Positions 8,584 through 17,777 of a stretch of DNA of 64,000 nt are shown piece after piece. This stretch comes from Bacillota bacterium (GTDB lineage: Bacteria > Bacillota > Clostridia > Acetivibrionales > DSM-1351): NCBI GenBank assembly GCA_023444055.1, contig JAEZRV010000090.1, positions 1 through 64,000 of the forward strand, read 5' to 3'. Both the position numbers and the translations under genes were made by a program. The notes below the pieces were generated by a model that did no database searches, was not told the origin of the DNA, and saw only the letters and a list, made by a program, of their open reading frames with translations. Each line of letters begins with the position of its first letter. Position 1 is the stretch's first letter.

Positions 8584-9393
8584 TTATTTCATTTGACCTC
8601 TTGTGTCCTTACCACCTATACCATTACTTCCAGTTATTGTTAAAGAAACAACTGACTTCGGTGTTAGTATCTTTGAATTATCTGTAGTAGATACCTTTTG
8701 TGCTACAATTGCGGGATCCATTGCATTTATTAGTACTCTTTTAGGCGAACTAGCAAAGTTTGCTCCAGCATTCATTATTGCCTCATAGTAGGACTGGCAT
8801 GCCCCTGCAAATATGCAAAGCTTATCTGGATCAGGTTGAAATTCTCTTGCTATTTTAACAGCTTCAATATAGTATGCTGAGTTTGCATAATTCTCCAATA
8901 AATATATATCTTTTGCCCCCTTCTTTAAGCCATCATGTCCTGTAATTACTAATACATCTGGTTTATAGGTAATTAAAAACTGCTTTACTAATGAAGGCTG
9001 CTTGCTTTCACTTGCTAATTTCCCATAGCATCTAATCCCACTTTGCCTATAAAAATCCATACATTGAACCATAAAGTCCTCAGCAGAATCTATATGCAAA
9101 ATCTTTCCCGGCTTTTTCCTTATTTTTTTCATAAAGTTTCTGAATACAGGCATGGTACTTTCTATGGTAACTTTAGCCAACCTTATTTCATTATAAGCTC
9201 TATAATATGCATCTCTAGCATCCTGTTTTTCTAGGTCATCAGCATTTGAATCTGCCTCAATCCTTGAAGACAATCCCCTTAGTACGTAACAGTCAGAACC
9301 CGTACAATCATGTTTTATGTTTACCACTTTGAAGAGAAGGTCTCCGCCGTATGATTTCCTAATTACAATATCTCCAACATTAAATTTGGTCAC
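8584..9393 (-). CDS. yabG: Sporulation-specific protease YabG
   Basis: 269 residues, close to the family length of 280-290. The N-terminus MTKFNVGDIVIRKSYGGD gives the family's small beta-barrel, and the C-terminal two thirds carry the conserved block VITGHDGLKKG...YYIEAVKIAREFQPDPDKLCIFAGACQSYYEAIMNAGANFASSP. YabG is a cysteine protease made in the mother cell that trims coat and cortex proteins. GTG start with GGAGTG seven bases before. Monocistronic with its own terminator. Upstream minus-strand sequence contains CATATTATG, a loose fit to a SigK -10. Strong evidence that the host sporulates. Confidence 0.93.
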   Translation of the reverse strand: MTKFNVGDIVIRKSYGGDLLFKVVNIKHDCTGSDCYVLRGLSSRIEADSNADDLEKQDARDAYYRAYNEIRLAKVTIESTMPVFRNFMKKIRKKPGKILHIDSAEDFMVQCMDFYRQSGIRCYGKLASESKQPSLVKQFLITYKPDVLVITGHDGLKKGAKDIYLLENYANSAYYIEAVKIAREFQPDPDKLCIFAGACQSYYEAIMNAGANFASSPKRVLINAMDPAIVAQKVSTTDNSKILTPKSVVSLTITGSNGIGGKDTRGQMK

Positions 9394-9566
9394 AAATAAT
9401 CACTCCAAAATTACCTTTTAGTGCATAATATGCAACCAAAATTCATTTGGGAATTGTTTTTTAAGCAGTAAATTTATTATGTAATACTATTTCATTCCAT
9501 CTCATATGTGGAATTAATATACTGTTTCATTTATAGCTGGGAAAGCTGAATTGCGTAAATAATTTA

Positions 9567-9596
9567 TTGTCAAAAAAGAATTTAGTAGTATATACT
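9567..9596 (+). promoter_or_regulatory. Sigma-A type promoter for the metal sensor gene
   Basis: TTGTCA (9567-9572), 18-base spacer, TATACT (9591-9596). Overlapping and following it are short imperfect inverted repeats (ACGTATGAATATATGTCCATATG) of the kind ArsR/SmtB repressors bind, so autorepression is plausible. The transcript would have a leader of about 190 bases. Confidence 0.6.
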
Positions 9597-9798
9597 ATAC
9601 GTATGAATATATGTCCATATGTTTATCCTGTGGAATCCTATTTTTAATAGCCGCATATGTGGTGTTAGGGCAAAGCCCGTAAATATTGTTCAATAGTTGA
9701 GCCAAAGATTTTCAGTGCACTGCGTAAGCGGTAACATAAAATATGTCTTTTTAATTGGAAATAGTATTAGATACAAAGTTGACGTGGAGGGTAATATT

Positions 9799-10161
9799 AT
9801 GAATACGAAAAATGAAATTGAAAAGTGTGACTATTTATGCATCCATAAGGACATTGTGACCCAAGTATTAAATCAAATGCCTGATGAAACACAGCTATAT
9901 GATCTAGCTGAATTGTTTAAGGTTTTTGGCGATTCCACGAGAATTAAGATACTATATGTTTTATTCCAATCTGAAATGTGCGTTTGCGATATTGCCCAGC
10001 TCCTAAGCATGGGACAATCAGCTATTTCTCACCAATTACGAGTACTTAAGCAGGCTAAACTTGTTAAATGCAGACGCGATGGCAAGACAATGTTTTATTC
10101 TCTAGCCGATTCACATGTAGGAACTATTATAGGTCAGGGATTAGAGCATATTGAAGAATAA
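9799..10161 (+). CDS. ArsR/SmtB-family metal-sensing repressor, CadC-like
   Basis: 120 residues from the ATG at 9799 (GGAGGG upstream); a longer frame exists but lacks a ribosome site. Winged-helix core with SEMCVCDIAQLLSMGQSAISHQLRVLKQAKLV. Both known sensor sites are present. The alpha3N site uses Cys10, Cys14 near the N-terminus plus Cys61 and Cys63 (the CVC box), as in CadC for Cd/Pb/Bi. The alpha5 site uses Asp104, His106, His117, Glu120, as in SmtB/CzrA for Zn. Family repressors release DNA on metal binding. No efflux ATPase, metallothionein or permease is adjacent, which is unusual. Confidence 0.88.
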   Translation: MNTKNEIEKCDYLCIHKDIVTQVLNQMPDETQLYDLAELFKVFGDSTRIKILYVLFQSEMCVCDIAQLLSMGQSAISHQLRVLKQAKLVKCRRDGKTMFYSLADSHVGTIIGQGLEHIEE

Positions 10162-10183
10162 CTTAAAAAGGGTTGTATAAAAA

Positions 10184-10243
10184 AACGCCCCCTCTTAACC
10201 TTAACTACATGATTTCTTTAAAGAGTTAAAAAGGGATAGCGTT
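10184..10243 (+). terminator. Imperfect hairpin downstream of the metal sensor
   Basis: AACGCCCCCTCTTAAC pairs imperfectly with GTTAAAAAGGGATAGCGTT across a loop of about 24 bases. No clean T-tract follows, so termination is uncertain. Confidence 0.35.
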
Positions 10244-10333
10244 TGAGCTATTTCACACATCCTTATTTAGGAATGCAGGAATCCCGTATATATTGATATT
10301 GATATTGATAGATTTAGTCTATTTAACACATAC

Positions 10334-11683
10334 TTATTTTGTAATGCTTTGGATGACTTCATCTAGTTTTAAGCTGTACTCATCAATTCTATCCCAACTA
10401 TCCGAAGCAATAAATGCAAAAATCCTACCCCTATACTTTTCCTGACCATTATGTAATTCAGCAGGAAGTGTTCCAGAGGTATATACAAAAGCGCCTTCTC
10501 TTTGATCCGGCTTAAGTAAAATACTCTTCTTATCCAGTTCTCCCATTAAATCAGCATAACCTATAGAGAAATCAGATATCAGTCTATAATATCTAGATAA
10601 TATTTTAATATCCTTTATTTGTTTATCAATAAATGAAATATATGTAGATAATGTAAATCTCCCATTTATCTCAATAATAGGAATAGTTACATCATCTGTA
10701 GTAATTATAGAATCAACTCCTGCTACTCCTGTATAACCCATCTCAAACAGATATTTTCCTATTTTTTCACCAAATTGTTTGTATGAACTTAAAATACTCT
10801 CATCTAAATCAGGTGGAATTTTTGAACCTATATAAACGGTATCAGTTAGAAGCTGCTGTTTTATTGAAAATACATCTACAGTTCCATTAGGAGAAATATA
10901 AATCTGATAATTTAAATCAGCCTTTTTATCGTACCATCCTTCCACAAGCCATTTAGCATCAGTCCTCTTTTTAGCAAAACGAGCTATTACACGCAGGTTT
11001 GATTCAAGTTTTTCTTTGTCAGATATAACGTACAGACCCTTACCTGATGCCCCATTAGGCTCCTTTATGATAACTTTGCTGAAGTATGGTTCGCTGTCTG
11101 TTAATTTCTCATATTCTTCACGTATTTCATCAATTGAGTAGCATGCTTTACCTTTACAAACTGCGAAACCAAGCTTTTCAGATATTTCTCTATTAAATAT
11201 CTTATCGTTTACTTTGCTACCTACTTGTGAAGGTGCTCCAAGTATCTCTAATCCTGCCATTTCTGCTATTTTTTCTTCCATGTATGTAACTGCATAAGGT
11301 GAAAAATACACCTCTTCATTTTTAGATGCTATTGCCTTAAGTTCTGCTATTAGCTCTTCATCCTTTTGTACCAACTCTGATATCGGTGTTAACAAATCCG
11401 CATTTTTGGGTGTTAGAATTCGTGGTATTGAATATCCCATACTTTTAAGCACATCTAAGTATTCTTTATCTGGGCTCCTTCTTAAAATGATAACATCCTG
11501 TTCTCTGCAGATAAGAAGGTTCATTTCTTCTATTCTATTGACAATAACATCCTCGTTTCTGTCAACGACTCCAGTATTCAGATTACTCCAATATCTTTCA
11601 GCACCGATATTACAAAGCCAAATTATAACCCCCATGCTTCTTTTGGTAGTTAAATATTGAATTAAATTGAATTCTTTGTCCAT
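10334..11683 (-). CDS. ATP-grasp ligase
   Basis: 449 residues. A divergent N-terminal (pre-ATP-grasp) domain to about residue 165 is followed by an ATP-grasp fold. The nucleotide-binding strand is KVIIKEPNGASGKGLYVIS, the second basic block KWLVEGWYDKKADLNYQIYI, and the metal-binding end VAGVDSII...PIIEINGRFTLSTYIS with conserved Glu/Asn. Such enzymes join a carboxylate to an amine or thiol via an acyl phosphate. It is similar in plan to the peptide ligases of natural-product pathways and to spore-coat YheC/D proteins; I cannot choose a substrate. It follows the glycosyltransferase and kinase genes on the same strand. The start codon lacks an adjacent Shine-Dalgarno site (see the hairpin entry). 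Confidence 0.7.
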   Translation of the reverse strand: MDKEFNLIQYLTTKRSMGVIIWLCNIGAERYWSNLNTGVVDRNEDVIVNRIEEMNLLICREQDVIILRRSPDKEYLDVLKSMGYSIPRILTPKNADLLTPISELVQKDEELIAELKAIASKNEEVYFSPYAVTYMEEKIAEMAGLEILGAPSQVGSKVNDKIFNREISEKLGFAVCKGKACYSIDEIREEYEKLTDSEPYFSKVIIKEPNGASGKGLYVISDKEKLESNLRVIARFAKKRTDAKWLVEGWYDKKADLNYQIYISPNGTVDVFSIKQQLLTDTVYIGSKIPPDLDESILSSYKQFGEKIGKYLFEMGYTGVAGVDSIITTDDVTIPIIEINGRFTLSTYISFIDKQIKDIKILSRYYRLISDFSIGYADLMGELDKKSILLKPDQREGAFVYTSGTLPAELHNGQEKYRGRIFAFIASDSWDRIDEYSLKLDEVIQSITK

Positions 11684-11742
11684 AACATATTAAGAAATTT
11701 TTAATTGTAAATTTGCATACCTCTAAAAATTTCTTTCCTCCT
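11681..11742 (-). promoter_or_regulatory. Hairpin-bridged ribosome binding site of the ATP-grasp gene
   Basis: On the minus strand AGGAGG (11742-11737) is followed by one base, then AAGAAATTTTTA (11735-11724), a 20-base loop, and TAAAAATTTCTT (11703-11692), a perfect 12-bp stem. Eight bases later comes the ATG at 11683. Linear distance from AGGAGG to ATG is 53 bases; across the folded stem it is 9, an ideal spacing. The loop holds a five-codon ATG frame. Confidence 0.55.
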
Positions 11743-11879
11743 CTCTCAATAAACATGATATCCAAACTCTGTTTTAGTTTTGTACCCTGACAATATAAGT
11801 AAAGAGTGCAATTAGACACTCATCAGAGTGTTATTTATTATATTCGCAATGCCTTCCACATTATCGTGCAAATAAAAAT

Positions 11880-12003
11880 GTCCTCCATTGCTCAAAAATG
11901 CGAAAAGAACAATGAATGCGCGAAATTTAAACTTCGCATTTTCAAGCTAACCTCCATTTTGCTGATATCGCCGGCGACACAGATAGTAGATAACCTACAG
12001 CCG
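11880..12003. repeat. Structured intergenic repeat, copy 2
   Basis: Lies between the glycosyltransferase stop codon and the ATP-grasp gene. It contains AATGCGAAAAGAAC...AAACTTCGCATT (hairpin arms), then TTCAAGCTAACCTCCATT and a CGCCGGCGACACA segment. It matches 63677-63842 and the reverse complement of 4556-4718, but lacks the GCTGC/GCAGC hairpin module present there. Confidence 0.7.
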
Positions 12004-12035
12004 GGTACCTTTTGGCTCAAAAAATTTGGTAAACT

Positions 12036-13379
12036 CTATTGCCGTGAGATTTTATTTCCTATTTGGTATAAAGTTACTCCATTTCCCAAGTCCTTAACTT
12101 TTGAATATTCATATTCTGTCAAATCTGCTCCATTCTCTACCTTCAACCAGTATACTTTCTTAGATACCCTAATAGCCTCAAATACTAATTTGTTTAGAAA
12201 ATTTTCAGTCAGTACTATTCCTGAACCTGCAATCAAGATTGTCTCATAAGCCTTCGTCCGAAATGGTGTGCGAATTCCAAAACTTCGATAAATTTCAATA
12301 TCCGAATGTTTTTCTCTGGCTTTCAATATCAATTCCATATCAGATTCAGTGGCAGCAACACTCTTACACACATCTAACAGGAATCCGTCTTGGCAGCCAT
12401 AAATAATGTTTCGTTTTGGAGGCATTTCTTCTGAAAGTAATTTTACCGCTTCTTCTGTAAGCAAACTTGAAAATAGAGGCACATTCGCCAATCTCTCCTT
12501 ATATGACAAATAATCTAGATATTCATAAAGAAATTTTAAAGGATTAGATACCGTATAAAGTTCAAGCACATCATCCCTATATTTATCGTAAAACTTTCGC
12601 GTGTTCATCCTCCAGCTAATATATTTGTTGTCTATATGCCGCTCATGTGGATAATGAACTCCGCAAGCAGCTCGGGAAAGCTTGAATTTCAAATTGTTTT
12701 TAAACAAACGATATGCACATTCAATGTCCTCTACTCCCCATCTAACAAAATCTTCATCAAAACAACCTGCAACAAGCATATCGGTTCTTTTAACAGATAC
12801 ATTGTTTGCATAGAAAAGTACCCACGGTATAGGAATGCTATTTAAGTCATCATTAAATAAACTATAAACCTGTTCCCTTATATCTTTATAATAATCAACA
12901 AGCTTTAGGTTTTGCACCATTTGATTGGGTCGTTCAAAATCAATAAATTCCGGAGTTAAATCTTCCTCTTTGTGTTCATAGCTGAATCCAAAAACATATC
13001 CGATAACAGCATACTTATCATTTGAATCAGCGCATTTTTCAACGGAATTTCTATAATGGGCATCATAATGTGTTCTTACAAAAGTATTTCCAACAACGAT
13101 ACCAGTGTCGATAAAAACCAGCACATCCCCTTTCGCCCTCTTTATGCCTTCGTTTCTCGCTAGTGCAACACGAAACCCTCTATCCTCTTGAAAGTAGTAT
13201 ATGATATTCAGTTTATCCTTGTATGACTCAACAACCGCTCTTGTGTCGTCACTTGAACCGTCATCGATAGCAATAACCTCATACTCCCGGCTAGGAAAAT
13301 CCTGATCTACAAGTGATGAAAGAGTATATTTTAAGATATTACTACGGTTATATGTAGGTATAATTATAGATACTTTCAT
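12036..13379 (-). CDS. Family 2 glycosyltransferase with C-terminal extension
   Basis: 447 residues from the ATG at 13379 (GGGAGG five bases before). GT-A domain opens MKVSIIIPTYNRSNILKYTL, then EVIAIDDGSSDDTRAVVESY (nucleotide-sugar binding), DVLVFIDTG in place of the usual DxD, and a galactosyltransferase-type end FVRWGVEDIECAYRLFKNNLKF with conserved WGxED. Residues about 300-447 form a second, unrecognised domain with alternating strand/helix pattern (ILIAGSGIVLTENFLNKLV). Likely cytoplasmic, transferring a sugar to an unknown acceptor. Middle gene of the kinase - GT - ATP-grasp series. Confidence 0.82.
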   Translation of the reverse strand: MKVSIIIPTYNRSNILKYTLSSLVDQDFPSREYEVIAIDDGSSDDTRAVVESYKDKLNIIYYFQEDRGFRVALARNEGIKRAKGDVLVFIDTGIVVGNTFVRTHYDAHYRNSVEKCADSNDKYAVIGYVFGFSYEHKEEDLTPEFIDFERPNQMVQNLKLVDYYKDIREQVYSLFNDDLNSIPIPWVLFYANNVSVKRTDMLVAGCFDEDFVRWGVEDIECAYRLFKNNLKFKLSRAACGVHYPHERHIDNKYISWRMNTRKFYDKYRDDVLELYTVSNPLKFLYEYLDYLSYKERLANVPLFSSLLTEEAVKLLSEEMPPKRNIIYGCQDGFLLDVCKSVAATESDMELILKAREKHSDIEIYRSFGIRTPFRTKAYETILIAGSGIVLTENFLNKLVFEAIRVSKKVYWLKVENGADLTEYEYSKVKDLGNGVTLYQIGNKISRQ

Positions 13380-13499
13380 ACTAACCTCCCATATCGATTT
13401 TCGGTCCAAAAAATAATCAATCTAAATAGGACATTGATAGGAATCTGATATTTTATGCTCCTATTTTCATAGTCATAAAGCCATACTTAAATGTCTTAA

Positions 13500-13610
13500 T
13501 TATAATCTAGCTTCACCCTTTTCAAGCTTTGCCATGATGGCGGTAAATCTACATCCATACATTGTCTCATATCCATCAAACTCAGGTTTTCCTAAAGCAT
13601 CAAGTGCGGC
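13500..13610 (-). pseudogene. 3' remnant of a truncated gene
   Basis: A minus-strand frame opening directly after an in-frame TAG and lacking a start codon reads AALDALGKPEFDGYETMYGC and ends AIMAKLEKGEARL then TAA. The composition and ending look like a genuine protein C-terminus, not random sequence, and it abuts the stop codon of the upstream kinase gene. I take it as the tail of a gene whose 5' part was lost when the kinase gene came to lie here. Original product unknown. Confidence 0.4.
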
Positions 13611-13615
13611 CTAGC

Positions 13616-14341
13616 TTAGCTTATCTTGCTTACAGCATTATTATCAGGAAAACAACCATTCAATGATTTCATACTGATATATTTTTTAACATAACTACTG
13701 ATTACCACATTAGTAACTTCATTACTCTCTAATGGGATATTAATTATGTTTGTTTCCTTTATCAGTTCTGGGTCATTAAATAACTTAAGGTATTCCTCTT
13801 GCATTATTTTTAAGTACTTTAAGTTATCATCTTTTAACTTCTTATTGCATTGAGTTTTTCTATTTGGATGGAATAAAACCTTTCCTCTCCTTTCAATTCG
13901 CTCATAGCATACTTGAACACCCACGTCATAAAATAGGATTAAATCTGGAGTTCTTACCAACTTTGTTATTAGTTTTCCATTTTTATTTTTTGCCCCATTT
14001 GCTATATCCCTTGTTTGTCCCGTATATATATACCGGTCTGCAATTAATATACAGTCGTCTACTAAGAGTAGCTTTATCTTTGAATAATAATCTAGGAGAA
14101 AACTAATCCATTGCAAAATACTATATTTCCATGGAGTAAGTATGTTTTTAGAATTAAGCTTGTCAACAATTTTTCGAATTTTCTTATTAGAGTTCCATTC
14201 AATAACTTTGGTTTTAAAACCTCTGCTTAGCAAATATCTGTATAAATTTTCTACACCCTCACTTTTACCACAGCCGCTTATTCCTTCAAATACGATTAAA
14301 ATACCTTTTTGCTTATTTATAAAATAGTTTTCTCGCTCCAA
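13616..14341 (-). CDS. Thymidylate-kinase-like P-loop nucleotide kinase
   Basis: 241 residues. P-loop GISGCGKSEG (about 20-29) after the strand ILIVFEG, then the dTMP kinase hallmark ADRYIYTGQTRD (DRY motif, about 100-111) and a LID-like basic region CYERIERRGKVLFHPNRK. It differs from canonical Tmk in lacking the second-strand sequence expected near residue 45 and having a longer basic middle part. Such Tmk-like kinases occur outside DNA metabolism beside glycosyltransferases and ligases in biosynthetic cassettes. It heads the three-gene minus-strand group ending in the ATP-grasp gene. Substrate unknown. Confidence 0.72.
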   Translation of the reverse strand: MERENYFINKQKGILIVFEGISGCGKSEGVENLYRYLLSRGFKTKVIEWNSNKKIRKIVDKLNSKNILTPWKYSILQWISFLLDYYSKIKLLLVDDCILIADRYIYTGQTRDIANGAKNKNGKLITKLVRTPDLILFYDVGVQVCYERIERRGKVLFHPNRKTQCNKKLKDDNLKYLKIMQEEYLKLFNDPELIKETNIINIPLESNEVTNVVISSYVKKYISMKSLNGCFPDNNAVSKIS

Positions 14342-14382
14342 GACCTCACATCCATTAACATATTTTTAAATAATTTTATGTT

Positions 14383-15957
14383 TTATTTATATCGCTCATT
14401 TACAACACTGATACGGCCTTCTTCTTTTGGTGCAACGGTCCCTTTCTCCTTTATATATTTTGCAAGAACTTCTTTCAGAAGCTCTCCCTTATATATTAGC
14501 TTTGCATCAACAAGTTCTTCGTATCCGTCACCACCATTGTATAGATAGTCATTTGTAGCTACTTTGTATACCTTATTCTTATCCAATTCCTTACCGTCTA
14601 AAGTTTTAACGCTAACAACACGTTCACCAGCAGGCTTTGATGCATCAAATGAAAACTTTATACCCGACACTTGAAGGAAACCTCCGTTTGCACCTGAGTT
14701 TGGATATTGCATAATACCTCTTTCAAGTGATTTGAATATCTTATCACCAGTGAGTTCTATTGTTACAAGTCCATTAGTGAATGGCAACACTTTACCAATC
14801 TTATACAAACTTATGTCACCCTCTGGTATACTTTCTCTTATACCTCCGCCATTCATCAGTGCAATATCTGCATTACCTAACTCTTTCATTGCATCTGCAA
14901 GTAAATCTGCCAAGTTTGTTTCTTTAAATCTTAAATCTGACCTCATACCATTTAATTTTACAGCCGCTTTACCTACAACTTCTTTACCAGCTTCCTTTGC
15001 CAAAGCCTCATATTTATCAGCGATTTTTTCCATATCCTGATTTGCTTTTGAATTATCTCTGGAATTATATGTTTTCCAAGTACATTTTTTAACTTTTCCA
15101 TTTTTTAAATAAAGGTCTGCCAACCCTACATGTGTTGTGTATCCACCTGCTTCAACAAGATATGTATTATTTACTTTTTCTGGTTTTTCGTATAGGAAAT
15201 GATGGTGTCCGCATAAAATCAAATTTATACCATCAACTTTTTCTGCAATTTCCCTATCTGTTTCATCACCATTATGTGAAATGTATACGATGATATCAGC
15301 CTTCTCTTTTATAACTGGGACAAGCCTTTGCGCTGTTATTATTGGATCCTCAATAGTCATACCCTTATGATCTCTGCTATTAGTATCAATAAGTGCATCT
15401 TTTTCAACAGTTCCAAACAAAGCTACTTTTAAGCCTGCCATCTCAACTATCTTATATTCCTCATAAACAGGTTTACCATCTTTAAGAACATTTGCGCAGA
15501 TTATTGGGAAATTTAAATCTTTTTTATATTCCATTGCTCTATCTATTCCAAAATCGAAGTCATGATTTCCCATAGTCATAGCGTCATAGCCCATAAGATT
15601 TGCAACTTCCACAACTCCTTTTGCTTTTTCTATATTGGCCTCGTTAGTTCCATGGAACATGTCTCCACTGTCTAGCACTAGAGTATTTTTATTGTCTTCT
15701 TGTATTTCATCTACGAAATACTTCACCAGCGGCATACCCATCATTACATCAACCTGATCAAGAGTATAGTATCCACCTGATTCATCATCAAAAGATATAT
15801 GCCCATGCATATCAGTTGTATTAACAATACTTATTTTCTCATCATAAAATCCCAAGCTCATCATTACATCATTGAAATTAACATTCCGATATACTAAAAA
15901 ACCTGCAATTCCAACTAATAGAATACCTATAACAATTAAATTTGTATATTTTTTCAT
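14383..15957 (-). CDS. Membrane-anchored 5'-nucleotidase (UshA/YfkN type)
   Basis: 524 residues. An N-terminal uncleaved signal anchor (NLIVIGILLVGIAGFLVY) is followed by a calcineurin-like phosphoesterase domain with the metal motifs NTTDMHGHI, DSGDMFHGT, MGNHDFDFG, YISHNGD and CGHHH. After a linker comes the 5'-nucleotidase C-terminal substrate domain with ALMNGGGIRESIPEGDI and TNDYLYNGGDGYEEL. Acts outside the membrane to hydrolyse nucleotides (or 2',3'-cyclic nucleotides) for phosphate and nucleoside salvage. The Tmk-like gene lies 42 bases downstream on the same strand, but the role differs. Confidence 0.92.
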   Translation of the reverse strand: MKKYTNLIVIGILLVGIAGFLVYRNVNFNDVMMSLGFYDEKISIVNTTDMHGHISFDDESGGYYTLDQVDVMMGMPLVKYFVDEIQEDNKNTLVLDSGDMFHGTNEANIEKAKGVVEVANLMGYDAMTMGNHDFDFGIDRAMEYKKDLNFPIICANVLKDGKPVYEEYKIVEMAGLKVALFGTVEKDALIDTNSRDHKGMTIEDPIITAQRLVPVIKEKADIIVYISHNGDETDREIAEKVDGINLILCGHHHFLYEKPEKVNNTYLVEAGGYTTHVGLADLYLKNGKVKKCTWKTYNSRDNSKANQDMEKIADKYEALAKEAGKEVVGKAAVKLNGMRSDLRFKETNLADLLADAMKELGNADIALMNGGGIRESIPEGDISLYKIGKVLPFTNGLVTIELTGDKIFKSLERGIMQYPNSGANGGFLQVSGIKFSFDASKPAGERVVSVKTLDGKELDKNKVYKVATNDYLYNGGDGYEELVDAKLIYKGELLKEVLAKYIKEKGTVAPKEEGRISVVNERYK

Positions 15958-16153
15958 ACTTGTGCCATGCCACTTTTTGTTTTAAGTGCTCGATAAAAAT
16001 AAGGCATGTACTCACTCCCTTCTTTGTTAGCAAATCTGCTTTATAAATTGCTGTTTTAGTGCTTTCTACTATTAGGCATAAATTAGATATTTAAATTTTT
16101 CAGTTATATTTAAATATCATCAGCATATTAACTCTAAAAAACCATAACTACTT

Positions 16154-16984
16154 TTAATTCCCTGCACTTGAGTATCGTTTGAGACCAGCTCTCCAGAATA
16201 AATAAACTAAAGCAAACAGTATAATGCCAACTAAAGGAGTAAGGTATAAGTAGCCGCTCCAGAACATTGACAAGTCGGGTTTTCTTAAGAAAAATTGAGC
16301 TGGAAAATAGCTGACAAAAGCAAATGGAACAACAAATATTAACAGCTTCTGAACTAACCCAGGATAGAAGCTGATAGGATATCCGGCAAATCGTCTACAA
16401 TTGAAGAAAATTAAATTTCGAAGGTTTACTGTCTTAATGGTCCAGAAACTAAAGCAAGAGGAAATCATGAATAACGCCGCTTGGATAATAGCACCACCAA
16501 TTAAGGCAACTATATAATATGAGATATTTTTAATATCCCATACAATTCCAACAGTATTATATGAATACATAAACAGAATTATACCAACTGCTCCATGTCC
16601 TAAAGTTGCTGGAAAGTCGATTCTAGCTGCTACTACCTGAAACATTAACCCTAATGGTCTAATTAAATACCTATCCAGCGTCCCTTGGTAAACCATATCG
16701 TCAAAATCTCTAATACCAGTAAAGAAAAATACAAAAATGCTATACGATAAGAAAAGAAAACTATAGAGGAAGAACATTTCATTCATTGTCCAACCGCCAA
16801 TAGACACAAATCTAGCTAATATGAGAAACATTATTACGATATTCACCATTTCTCTTACAAATATTGCCAATGCTATAAAAAATCTATCAAATTTATACTC
16901 TAGCATTGATTTCAGATTCATTTTAAAAAACATAAATAATATTCTTAACAGTTCAATTTTTTTATATGGTCTTATCTGTTCCAT
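16154..16984 (-). CDS. ABC-2 type transporter permease (DUF990 family)
   Basis: 276 residues from the ATG at 16984 with GGGAGG five bases before; a longer frame is not needed. Six membrane segments. The motifs GTLDRYLIRPLGLMFQVVAARID and FAGYPISFYPG are typical of the second permease of three-gene ABC-2 exporters related to daunorubicin-type systems. Starts one base after the previous gene stops, so it is translationally coupled. Substrate unknown. Confidence 0.88.
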   Translation of the reverse strand: MEQIRPYKKIELLRILFMFFKMNLKSMLEYKFDRFFIALAIFVREMVNIVIMFLILARFVSIGGWTMNEMFFLYSFLFLSYSIFVFFFTGIRDFDDMVYQGTLDRYLIRPLGLMFQVVAARIDFPATLGHGAVGIILFMYSYNTVGIVWDIKNISYYIVALIGGAIIQAALFMISSCFSFWTIKTVNLRNLIFFNCRRFAGYPISFYPGLVQKLLIFVVPFAFVSYFPAQFFLRKPDLSMFWSGYLYLTPLVGIILFALVYLFWRAGLKRYSSAGN

Positions 16985-16985
16985 A

Positions 16986-17777
16986 CTATCCTCCCTGAAC
17001 AACAAGTTTTTTTGTTGCTGCTTTCCAAATGAAATGTCCTATAACAGTGAGAAGGACAATCCAAAGTACCTGTTTAATCAGACATGTTAAAATTTCGTTA
17101 GTAGGAGTCTGACCAAGGTATATGGTTAGTGGAATATAATAGATTGAATCGAAAGGTGTCATTTTAATAAAGTTATATAACCATGTAGGCATAAACCACA
17201 AAGGTATTAGTGCCCCAGATAGAACAGCTATTAGAGCATCCTTAATAGTAACAAGACTGAATGTTTGATAAAACCAAAAAGCGGTTACCCATACAATAAA
17301 GTTCAAACTATATAGAACAAGATATCCCAAACACAGACTTAATAGAAATAAGATAAACATCGATGTTGAAAATGGTGGTAAAAAATCAAAAAATAAAAGG
17401 GATATAATTATCGCAGGAATAAGATTCATTAATATTTTAAAGCCAGCTGCACCTATATTATATGAAAAAACAAGAAGTCTAAAACTTATTGGTTTTAAAA
17501 GATCAGATGAAATCAATCCATTCGTAATCTTGTTTTGTATAAAATAGTCGTCCATTACAAAAAAACTCTGCATTAAAAATCCTAAAACTATGTATGTTAA
17601 TACAATTTTTAGTTGTACACCATCATATGAACCATCTTCTCCATATATGGCCTTCCAAATGGCTATATTAACGAAAATTAATATCAATGTATTGATTAAA
17701 CCTGCAAAGTAATCAGCGCGATATGCCAAGTTGTTCTGAAACGATTTTTTTGCTATCGCCAGATAAGGCTTTATCAT
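16986..17777 (-). CDS. ABC-2 type transporter permease
   Basis: 263 residues from the ATG at 17777 after GGGGGG. Six predicted membrane helices, with the family's early amphipathic segment NLAYRADYFAGLINT and cytosolic loop NGLISSDLLKPISFRLL. Forms the heteromeric membrane channel with the next permease. Its start overlaps the 3' end of the ATPase gene by 65 bases. Confidence 0.88.
   Translation of the reverse strand: MIKPYLAIAKKSFQNNLAYRADYFAGLINTLILIFVNIAIWKAIYGEDGSYDGVQLKIVLTYIVLGFLMQSFFVMDDYFIQNKITNGLISSDLLKPISFRLLVFSYNIGAAGFKILMNLIPAIIISLLFFDFLPPFSTSMFILFLLSLCLGYLVLYSLNFIVWVTAFWFYQTFSLVTIKDALIAVLSGALIPLWFMPTWLYNFIKMTPFDSIYYIPLTIYLGQTPTNEILTCLIKQVLWIVLLTVIGHFIWKAATKKLVVQGG

Noticed and set aside
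11880..12003. The intergenic hairpin region as a riboswitch of the ATP-grasp gene
   Set aside because: The same sequence occurs next to dnaX and polC, so it is a dispersed repeat and not specific to this gene.
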